In this document: one piece after another, positions 1 to 5,140 of the stretch
Position numbering within the stretch: position 1 is the first letter of the stretch
How the letters are laid out: each line of letters opens with the position of its first letter
Assembly (NCBI GenBank): GCA_028701645.1
Contig: JAQVQI010000001.1
Location: 1-8,782 of the forward strand
Reading direction: 5' to 3'
Length of the DNA stretch: 8,782 bases
Origin: Candidatus Shapirobacteria bacterium
Lineage (GTDB): Bacteria > Patescibacteriota > Microgenomatia > UBA12405
Notes under the pieces: model-generated
Told to the model about the DNA's origin: nothing
Database searches by the model: none
What the model saw: the letters and a program-made list of their open reading frames with translations, nothing else
Translations under genes and position numbers: made by a program

Positions 1-326
1 AATGAAAAATTTTTCTTATCACTCTCAATCAAATAACAATATTCTTTATCAAAATGATTTTCTTGGGGCATTTTTTTTAGATATACATACTCGCCATCTC
101 TCCATTCTTTTCCCCATAAACCATTAATTATTTTTTCTTCGGGTAGCACTCCATAATCTGCATAGTAAAGCCGGATTATTTGGCCTAAATCATTTAAACT
201 ACTTTTTCTGTTAATGTCTTTTGATTTTGCCAAAGCTAGTCCAAATTGATAATAAGTAATCCCTCCCAATATTAAAACAGAAACTAAAATTATTAGTATT
301 TCTACAAAAATTATTTTGTTTTTCAT
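1..326 (-). CDS. Divergent pseudopilin-like protein, C-terminus cut by window edge
   Basis: This open frame starts at ATG 326 and runs off the left edge, so only 108 codons are visible. The N-terminus MKNKIIFVEILIIL is followed by one hydrophobic helix (about residues 5-24). A charged stretch then reads AKSKDINRKSSLNDLGQIIRLYYADYGVLP, taken in two parts: AKSKDINRKSSLND and LGQIIRLYYADYGVLP. It aligns by eye with the KAxDS..ND...YY..K.TYP block of the two upstream pilins, so I read it as a type IV pilin-like minor subunit. Glu-9 would be the +5 glutamate, but Lys-4 stands where the cleavage glycine is expected and the leader would be only four residues. An in-frame TAA (the stop of the upstream pilin, 333-335) lies two codons upstream, which fixes the start. 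The gap to the pilin stop is 6 nt, so the two are very probably co-transcribed. It may not be processed by PilD and could instead be a simple membrane-anchored protein. Confidence 0.6.
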   Translation of the reverse strand, partial: MKNKIIFVEILIILVSVLILGGITYYQFGLALAKSKDINRKSSLNDLGQIIRLYYADYGVLPEEKIINGLWGKEWRDGEYVYLKKMPQENHFDKEYCYLIESDKKNFS

Positions 327-332
327 ATATTT

Positions 333-1031
333 TTAAGGACAACCAGAACCATTACAACAAAAAGCAACCTCGCACCCAGCCTGAGCATCGCTTCTGTAAC
401 ACTGGATATTGCCACCAGTAACACAAACACCATTAATTATTAAATGAGGATTAATTCCATCGACCGTCTGAATACAATCTAAACCTCCACAGGTGGGATT
501 AATAATATCATTTTCATACCATAATATATTTGAGCTCGAAACTCCATAATTAACCTCTTCTTTTCTTCCGGCATAAGCCGAATAAGTATCTGCTTCATAC
601 CACTTAATAGGTATATGTTTATCCGTACGATTATCTAGTTTAGTAACTACTTTATAGGTATCTCTGTCGATAATACTGAATTCATATAATTGATTATTGG
701 GACCACAAGGCCATTTTTTAAAATAAGATTGTACTGCCAAAACATTTTTACCACAATTATCCGCTATATTCCAAGTCGAGACATCTATTGCCGAAGGATA
801 AGTCCCTTTATCAGTATAATATTTTTCAAAGGCTATTTTTATCTCTTTTAAATCATTTTTTCTTCGTGAATCTTGGGCTTTATTTACCAAGGCAATCGGG
901 TTTAGAATTCCTGCCATAACAACAGCCATAACTGTTAATATGGTAAAAACTACTAATAATTCTACCAACGTAAAACCCCTGTCCGCCATAACTGCTTTAG
1001 CTGTGGGCGGATCATTTTTTATTTTTCTCAT
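333..1031 (-). CDS. Cysteine-rich type IV prepilin
   Basis: A 232-residue prepilin exported to the inner membrane, cleaved by the prepilin peptidase and assembled into a pilus. The cleavage site is Gly-19|Phe-20 in RGFTLVELLVV, with the canonical +5 glutamate at Glu-24 and a hydrophobic helix at about 20-43. The NPIALVNKAQDSRRKNDLKEI block and YYTDKGTYP resemble the second pilin in this window. The globular part has ten cysteines, six of them in the last 30 or so residues, ending CCNGSGCP. That is unusual for a pilin and suggests disulfides or metal binding. The 19-residue leader is longer than the other pilin's, and residues 7-17 are encoded by a GC-rich palindrome. An internal ATG (989-987) would give a 5-residue leader, MADRG, and is a possible alternative start. 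I kept ATG 1031 because a TATAAT lies just upstream. It may be a major or minor pilin; expression level is not readable here. Confidence 0.88.
   Translation of the reverse strand: MRKIKNDPPTAKAVMADRGFTLVELLVVFTILTVMAVVMAGILNPIALVNKAQDSRRKNDLKEIKIAFEKYYTDKGTYPSAIDVSTWNIADNCGKNVLAVQSYFKKWPCGPNNQLYEFSIIDRDTYKVVTKLDNRTDKHIPIKWYEADTYSAYAGRKEEVNYGVSSSNILWYENDIINPTCGGLDCIQTVDGINPHLIINGVCVTGGNIQCYRSDAQAGCEVAFCCNGSGCP
982..1011. repeat. GC-rich REP-like imperfect palindrome inside the pilin leader
   Basis: The outer arms TCCGCC (982-987) and GGCGGA (1006-1011) pair perfectly. An inner pair, ACTGC (991-995) and GCTGT (1000-1004), has one mismatch around a TTTA loop. The segment is far richer in GC than its surroundings and encodes leader residues 7-17 (DPPTAKAVMAD) of the cysteine-rich pilin. 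It looks like a short repetitive extragenic palindrome captured in-frame. Only one copy is in this window, so its repetitive nature is an inference. Confidence 0.5.
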
Positions 1032-1036
1032 TTTTT

Positions 1037-1042
1037 ATTATA
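1037..1042 (-). promoter_or_regulatory. Possible -10 box of the cysteine-rich pilin gene
   Basis: Read on the minus strand, a perfect TATAAT lies 5 nt upstream of the pilin ATG. No good -35 is found at 16-18 nt, and such hexamers are frequent in AT-rich DNA. If it is used, the transcript would start at or next to the ATG. Confidence 0.25.
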
Positions 1043-1121
1043 ATATTTTATCTTAAAATCTAGTAATATATTTGTTTTATTCTTAAATCTTATTTCTTTA
1101 ATCAAAAATCAAAATTGATAT

Positions 1122-1934
1122 TTATCTGAAAATCTGAAAAGCTGACAAACTGATTAGCCATCCTCCCCAAAACCAAGCCATAAAGCTTCCTAATATTAAA
1201 AAAGGACCAAAAGGAATAGGAGTTTTTTTACCAGCTTTTTTAAAAATAATTAGTATCAAACTTACTAAAGCACCCACCACAAAAGCAATATAAAAAGCTA
1301 TTATTATTTTAGGATATCCCAAAAACAACCCCATAAAGATTGCTAGTTTTACATCCCCAAACCCCATACCTTTCTTGTTTGTAATCAGATACAAAAAACC
1401 CAAAAACAAAAATGATCCCACTGCTGACCACATATAAGTCCAATCACCAAAATGTCCTAAAAACCAGAGCACCAGAGCACTAAAAACCAAAGTAATTGTC
1501 GAAAAATCTGGTAAAATCATGTATTTTAGGTCAAACACTGCACTAAATACCAAAAAAACAATTATTACCAAACCGACGAAAAACTGTGTTATTAATTGAA
1601 AATTTAATAATTGATTGAAAATTGAAAATTGAAAATTGAAAATTAGAAATAGCAACCCCGTTGCTATTTCCACAATAGGGTAGAGAACTGGTAATTTTTC
1701 CCGACAGCAACGAGTTTTTCCTTTTTGAATCATCCATGAAATCACTGGAATATTTTCATACCATTTCAACTGCCTCCCGCAGTAATCACAAAAACTTCTG
1801 TTTTTATTGGATTTTGAAAATTGAAAATTGGAAATTAAATCGTATCGCAAAGCGATACGATAAGTGAGCATATTTACAAAACTTCCGAAACATAAACCCA
1901 TCACAAAAATAATTATCGATAGTATGATTTCCAC
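1122..1934 (-). CDS. pilD: Prepilin peptidase / leader peptidase PilD with repeat-derived insertions
   Basis: An integral membrane aspartic peptidase (A24 family, 270 aa) that cleaves prepilin leaders and usually N-methylates the new N-terminus. The N-terminal domain has GSFVNMLTYRI (17-27), Cys-49xxCys-52, WYENIPVISW and YPIVEIATG (85-93). The catalytic part has Asp-135 in FDLKYMILPD and Asp-194 in GMGFGDVKLA. The second zinc-type pair is Cys-76/Cys-77, adjacent, not the usual CxxC. The start is GTG at 1934: the codon TAA (1940-1938) lies just upstream in-frame and no ATG fits. Two stretches, ISNFQFSKSN (34-43) and IFNFQFSIFNQLLNFQ (98-113), are translations of the GAAAATT heptamer tract and replace what are normally short loops. 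The last residues, LISLSAFQIF, also come from a dispersed repeat. All catalytic residues are present, so the enzyme is probably active. It sits between two prepilin genes, its substrates. Confidence 0.92.
   Translation of the reverse strand: MEIILSIIIFVMGLCFGSFVNMLTYRIALRYDLISNFQFSKSNKNRSFCDYCGRQLKWYENIPVISWMIQKGKTRCCREKLPVLYPIVEIATGLLFLIFNFQFSIFNQLLNFQLITQFFVGLVIIVFLVFSAVFDLKYMILPDFSTITLVFSALVLWFLGHFGDWTYMWSAVGSFLFLGFLYLITNKKGMGFGDVKLAIFMGLFLGYPKIIIAFYIAFVVGALVSLILIIFKKAGKKTPIPFGPFLILGSFMAWFWGGWLISLSAFQIFR
1598..1670. repeat. GAAAATT heptamer tract plus 11-bp foldback hairpin (copy 1)
   Basis: One GAAAATT lies at 1598-1604, and four exact tandem copies occupy 1617-1644. After a single A comes a perfect hairpin: GAAATAGCAAC (1646-1656), loop CCC, GTTGCTATTTC (1660-1670). 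The whole unit lies in-frame inside pilD. The hairpin encodes the conserved EIATGLLF motif and the heptamers encode FNFQFSIFN. Confidence 0.85.
1816..1861. repeat. GAAAATT heptamer tract plus 10-bp foldback hairpin (copy 2)
   Basis: Two exact GAAAATT units (1816-1829) and a GGAAATT variant (1830-1836) are followed after AA by a perfect hairpin: ATCGTATCGC (1839-1848), loop AAA, GCGATACGAT (1852-1861). Order and spacing match copy 1, although the hairpin sequence is unrelated. Within pilD it encodes YRIALRYD followed by LISNFQFSK. Confidence 0.85.
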
Positions 1935-1939
1935 AAATT

Positions 1940-1945
1940 ATTCTA
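1940..1945 (-). promoter_or_regulatory. Possible -10 box of pilD
   Basis: Read on the minus strand, TAGAAT lies 5 nt upstream of the GTG start. No convincing -35 is seen. pilD lies downstream of a putative terminator, so a promoter of its own in this 134-nt gap would make sense. Confidence 0.2.
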
Positions 1946-1975
1946 ACAAATAAAACTAAACTAACTGGCTTTTAG

Positions 1976-1997
1976 CCTTGCCCTGTCAAGGGAAAGG
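1976..1997. repeat. REP-like imperfect hairpin downstream of the pilin
   Basis: CCTTGCCCT (1976-1984), loop GTCA, AGGGAAAGG (1989-1997) form a 9-bp stem with one mismatch. It lies in the gap between the pilin stop and pilD. Its CCCT...AGGG arms and the following GGGTTAGGG resemble GC-rich intergenic repeats found in many bacteria. It overlaps the G-rich motif at 1990-2009. Confidence 0.45.
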
Positions 1998-2009
1998 GTA
2001 GGGTTAGGG
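1990..2009 (+). other. Predicted G-quadruplex motif
   Basis: Four GGG runs (1990-1992, 1996-1998, 2001-2003, 2007-2009) are separated by AAA, TA and TTA, which fits the standard G3N1-7 pattern. The G-rich strand is the template strand for the pilus genes. Folding is predicted from the pattern only. Confidence 0.6.
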
Positions 2010-2019
2010 TTTTTCCACC

Positions 2020-2046
2020 AAAAACCCCTCCATTTCCGAAGGGGTT
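2020..2046 (-). terminator. Putative intrinsic terminator after the pilin gene
   Basis: On the minus strand AACCCCT pairs with AGGGGTT (7 bp, 10-nt loop) and is followed by a short T run at 2024-2020, 22-49 nt past the pilin stop. The loop is large and the T run overlaps the stem, so termination may be partial. That would raise pilin mRNA relative to the downstream pilD. Confidence 0.45.
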
Positions 2047-2068
2047 AAAGTTTAAATTAGTTTTCTAA

Positions 2069-2764
2069 CTAAGGTACACATTTGAATAAAGAAGTATCTG
2101 GCGTAGCAAAAGTCCAATCAGCGATTGGAGAACCATCAGCTAAAAACTGATTAGTGGCAGCCAGTGTTAAATCGGTGACAACATCTCCAGCAACTGTTGG
2201 TTGATAAAGATTAGAGTTTCTAGTTCTGTTAGATTTAGCTTTTGGAATAAAACAGACATAGACAGAATTACCCTCATTTGCGGCTTTCTTCATAATCCAT
2301 AATTTATTCATACCTGAAGCATTAAAATTTGGGTCTCCATTAACAGAAGAAGTGTAACCTTTAGCTAAAAATGAATCTTTTAATTCATCTGTACTAATCA
2401 AAGCTCCACGAGTACTATAAGTAGTACAGCCAGCAGTTGGAGCAATAATACTATTGACAGAATCACCACATAAACCAGCACCCACCATTTGGCTGTCACC
2501 AAACCATTCAACATCATAAGTCGCTATAGTAGCAGAGTCGTCAGAATCCATCCAAGGATAAGTGTTTTTAACGGTATAATATCTTTCAAGTGCGTTCATA
2601 ACTTCAGCCGCGTCATTTTGGACAGTTGAGTCTTTTGCCTTATTTGATTGTTCAATTGGATTGATCGTTGCCAGTACCGCCACCGACAAAATAGCAATTA
2701 ACGCGATGACTATCAATAGTTCCACTAGTGTGAAACCAGCCTCAAAAATTTTTCTTTTTTTCAT
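2069..2764 (-). CDS. Type IV prepilin (candidate major pilin)
   Basis: A 231-residue prepilin with a 10-residue basic leader, MKKRKIFEAG, cleaved before FTLVELLIV. The +5 glutamate is present, and a hydrophobic helix of about 20 residues runs through IALIAILSVAVLATI. The NPIEQSNKAKDS...ND block and YYTVKNTYPW follow, as in the other pilin here. The globular domain is rich in Ser, Thr, Asn and Ala and has four cysteines, the last close to the C-terminus (FKCVP). I start at ATG 2764; a TTG two codons upstream (2770) would only add MK. It lies 46 nt after pilC, with a TATAAT 8 nt before the ATG and a hairpin with a T run behind the stop. A transcription unit flanked like this suggests the more highly expressed pilin, though that is an inference. 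Confidence 0.9.
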   Translation of the reverse strand: MKKRKIFEAGFTLVELLIVIALIAILSVAVLATINPIEQSNKAKDSTVQNDAAEVMNALERYYTVKNTYPWMDSDDSATIATYDVEWFGDSQMVGAGLCGDSVNSIIAPTAGCTTYSTRGALISTDELKDSFLAKGYTSSVNGDPNFNASGMNKLWIMKKAANEGNSVYVCFIPKAKSNRTRNSNLYQPTVAGDVVTDLTLAATNQFLADGSPIADWTFATPDTSLFKCVP

Positions 2765-2772
2765 TTTCAAAA

Positions 2773-2778
2773 ATTATA
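2773..2778 (-). promoter_or_regulatory. Putative -10 box of the pilin gene (leaderless)
   Basis: On the minus strand a perfect TATAAT ends 8 nt before the ATG, placing the transcript start almost on the start codon. The -35 region is weak (ATGATA at 17 nt). Upstream, AATATCATTAA is repeated directly at about 2794-2816 and could act as an A/T-rich upstream element. Confidence 0.4.
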
Positions 2779-2810
2779 AATTATTAATATCTTAATATCA
2801 TTAAATATCA

Positions 2811-4019
2811 TTAAAATTGAGATGTCAAGTTATAAATTGGCATCATCACGGCAACCACCAAAAAAGCCACCCCCAGTCCCAACATAATCATAATTAATGG
2901 CTCAATGGCCGAGGTCAATGCTTTAACTGACTGTTCTGCTTCAGTTGAGAAATAATCAGACACTCTCATTAAAATTTCATCAAGTTTCCCTGTCGCCTCA
3001 CCAGTTGCCACCATTTGATTAACAATTACTGGGAAATTACCTGTTTCTTCAAAAGAGTTAGCAATGCTAAATCCTTTTTGAACCCTTTCGGCAATATGTA
3101 AGTATGAGTTGTAATACAAAGCATTTCCGGCCACATTAGACACAATTCTTAATGCCTCTACTAACGGAATTCCTGCCGACAAAAGCATTGACAAAGTTCT
3201 AATAGTATCTGCCAATAAACTTTTTTTATTCAACTCTCCCATAATAGGAATTCTAAATTTTAAAGTATCAATTTTGAGTCTAAAACTTTCATTTTTATTA
3301 CCAATTTTTAAAACAGAGATTGTTCCCACCACCAAAAGTAACATAAGATACCAATATTTAGTAAAAAATCCCGACATTGCCATCAAAGCCTTCGTCGACC
3401 CAGGCAATTCGGCTCCAAAATCACTAAATAATCCTAAAAGTTTTGGAATCACAAAAATCATCATAATTATTACCACCGCAATCATTCCCACGATAACAAT
3501 CACCGGATAAACCATTGCCCCTTTTACTTTTCCTTGAAACTCACTTTGTTTTTCCAAATTATCAGCCAATTTAGTCATCACTTCTTCCAATACTCCGGCT
3601 TCTTCCCCAGCATCAATCGAAGCGATATAGGCTTCTCCAAAATATTTCTTATATTTTCTAAGTCCATCAGCTAAGCTTTTACCACCACGAACATTATTTA
3701 ATGTATATTCCAACACCTCTGACATTAAAGTTTTTTTGTCCATTTGATTCTTTAGAAGTGACAAAGCATCGGTTAGTGACAGCCCAGAAGTCATCATTGT
3801 CGAAAGTTGCCGAGTAAAAGTAGTAATCTGTTTCATACTAATTTTAGAAAAAATATTTCTATAAATTTCACCAATAACCGTGTCTTTAACTTCTGTAACC
3901 AACAAAGGAATTAATCCGTTTTTTTTTATTGTTTCAACCGCTTCGGCCTTATCATGAACATCAAGTGTCCCTTTAATTAATTTTCCATTCCAATCTCTGG
4001 CTTTAAAATTGTATTTCAT
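2811..4019 (-). CDS. pilC: Type IV pilus inner-membrane platform protein PilC
   Basis: A 402-residue GspF/PilC-family protein that forms the membrane platform on which PilB and PilT act. Two GspF repeats are visible, at about 64-187 (FTRQLSTMMTSGLSLTDAL; DAGEEAGVLEEVM) and 266-388 (IRTLSMLLSAGIPLVEALR; VATGEATGKLDEIL). Each ends in a hydrophobic segment. Membrane segments lie at about 169-192, 222-240 and 374-396, the usual three. The N-terminal MKYNFKARDWNGKLIKGTL is the standard family opening. Length matches the family. The start overlaps the pilT stop by ATGA, so translation is probably coupled and the two genes share a transcript. Confidence 0.95.
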   Translation of the reverse strand: MKYNFKARDWNGKLIKGTLDVHDKAEAVETIKKNGLIPLLVTEVKDTVIGEIYRNIFSKISMKQITTFTRQLSTMMTSGLSLTDALSLLKNQMDKKTLMSEVLEYTLNNVRGGKSLADGLRKYKKYFGEAYIASIDAGEEAGVLEEVMTKLADNLEKQSEFQGKVKGAMVYPVIVIVGMIAVVIIMMIFVIPKLLGLFSDFGAELPGSTKALMAMSGFFTKYWYLMLLLVVGTISVLKIGNKNESFRLKIDTLKFRIPIMGELNKKSLLADTIRTLSMLLSAGIPLVEALRIVSNVAGNALYYNSYLHIAERVQKGFSIANSFEETGNFPVIVNQMVATGEATGKLDEILMRVSDYFSTEAEQSVKALTSAIEPLIMIMLGLGVAFLVVAVMMPIYNLTSQF

Positions 4020-5089
4020 ATAACTATATTATTTTTTCTTAATTTTGATTGAAAATCAACCATATTTACCACATAATTTTTTGCTTCTTCCTCTAAGACC
4101 TTCCCCTCAATCACCAATTTTGCCAGATAACTATCTAAACTAATCATACCAACATCAGCGCTTGTTTGAATTACGTTGTCCAACATAAAAGTTTTTCCTT
4201 CCCGAATGATATTTTTTACCGCCGAGTTAGTTAACAGAATTTCAAAAGCGGGGATACGGCCACCTCCAACCGCCGGGATTAATCTTTGAGAAATAATTGC
4301 ACTAAAAACAGATGCTAGTTGAACCCTAATCTGATCTTGGGCACTAGCTGGGAAAACATCAACGATTCTATCAATTGTTTGTGAAGCTGAATTAGTGTGT
4401 AACGAAGAAAACACTAAATGGCCAGTTTCAGCGATAGTCAGTGCCAACTGAATCGACTCCAAATCTCTCATTTCTCCGATAAAAACAACATTTGGATCTT
4501 GCCTCAAACATGATTTTAGTGCCGCATTAAAATCACGAGTATCTCCTCCTAATTCTCTTTGAGAAACTATTGATTTTTTAGGTTTAATCAAATATTCTAC
4601 CGGATCTTCTATCGTTACGATGTGACCATTTCGACTTGCATTTATTTGATCTAATAAACAAGCCGCAGTAGTGGACTTACCATGTCCTGTCGGTCCGGTA
4701 ATCAAAACAAAACCTTGTTTTTGTTTAATAAAGTTTTTTAAACCTTCGGGTAAGTTTAATTCTTCAAAAGTCGGGATTGTTGAAGAAATAATCCGTAAAG
4801 CACAAGCCAGAGTTTCTTTTTGCCAATATGCATTAGCCCTGAACCTGGCATCAATCGCATCAAAAGAAAAATCTAATTCTTTGTTTGTTTTCAGTTTTTC
4901 TTTTTGATCTTCTGTAAGTAAAGAATTAATCATTTCGATGATTGTATTGTCATCTACTTGTGTCCAATTTGGCGCATTTATTAAATCTCCACTAATTCTA
5001 ATTTTTGGAACCACTCCACACATCAAATGGATATCCGAAGCCTTGTTGGCCAGTGCTAAAGATAATAATTCTTTTAGTTTTGTATGCAT
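4016..5089 (-). CDS. pilT: Type IV pilus twitching motility ATPase PilT
   Basis: A 357-residue hexameric ATPase that drives pilus retraction from the cytoplasm. It has the N-terminal ASDIHLMCG motif (18-25), Walker A GPTGHGKST (132-140), an Asp box VTIEDPVEYL (158-167), Walker B VVFIGEMRD (201-209) and a His box ETGHLVFSSLHT (221-232). AVKNIIREGKT (290-300) matches the AIRNLIRE element typical of PilT and separates it from PilB, as does the lack of a tetracysteine domain. The Walker A residue usually Ser or Thr before GK is His-136. It lies 51 nt after pilB and overlaps pilC by 4 nt. A PilU-like retraction ATPase is the alternative, but only one copy is seen here. Confidence 0.94.
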   Translation of the reverse strand: MHTKLKELLSLALANKASDIHLMCGVVPKIRISGDLINAPNWTQVDDNTIIEMINSLLTEDQKEKLKTNKELDFSFDAIDARFRANAYWQKETLACALRIISSTIPTFEELNLPEGLKNFIKQKQGFVLITGPTGHGKSTTAACLLDQINASRNGHIVTIEDPVEYLIKPKKSIVSQRELGGDTRDFNAALKSCLRQDPNVVFIGEMRDLESIQLALTIAETGHLVFSSLHTNSASQTIDRIVDVFPASAQDQIRVQLASVFSAIISQRLIPAVGGGRIPAFEILLTNSAVKNIIREGKTFMLDNVIQTSADVGMISLDSYLAKLVIEGKVLEEEAKNYVVNMVDFQSKLRKNNIVI

Positions 5090-5103
5090 ATTTTTTTGTT
5101 TTG

Positions 5104-5123
5104 CTATTTACTATTAACTAATT
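5104..5123. repeat. AT-rich intergenic repeat, copy in the pilB-pilT gap
   Basis: The 20-nt segment shares CTATTTACTA and TATTAACTAATT with the stretch after the delta-prime gene (7570-7596). It is followed by further CTAATTA/CTAATCA units up to the pilB stop. It is low in complexity, and its function is unknown. Confidence 0.4.
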
Positions 5124-5140
5124 ACTAATCAACTAATTAT

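Noticed and set aside
1598..1644. Heptamer repeats as a CRISPR array
   Set aside because: Units are 7 nt, directly tandem and without spacers; no cas genes are present.
1646..1670. The 11-bp hairpin as an intrinsic terminator
   Set aside because: It lies in the middle of an intact pilD frame and is not followed by a proper T run in the direction of transcription.
1543..1737. A 64-residue open frame containing FQFSIFNFQ
   Set aside because: It is another reading of the heptamer tract within pilD; a 7-nt repeat gives the same peptide pattern in all three frames.
1122..1934. pilD as a pseudogene damaged by repeats
   Set aside because: The frame is intact over 270 codons and all catalytic motifs (both aspartates, GFGD) are present.
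3274..3510. Plus-strand frames within pilC, pilT and pilB (also 4671-4907, 5938-6192 and 6402-6593)
   Set aside because: They are antisense to well-supported conserved genes and show no recognisable domains.
4016..4019. Recoded UGA (Gly), as in some CPR lineages
   Set aside because: pilT ends at UGA exactly at the expected family length and in an ATGA overlap with pilC, which fits the standard stop.
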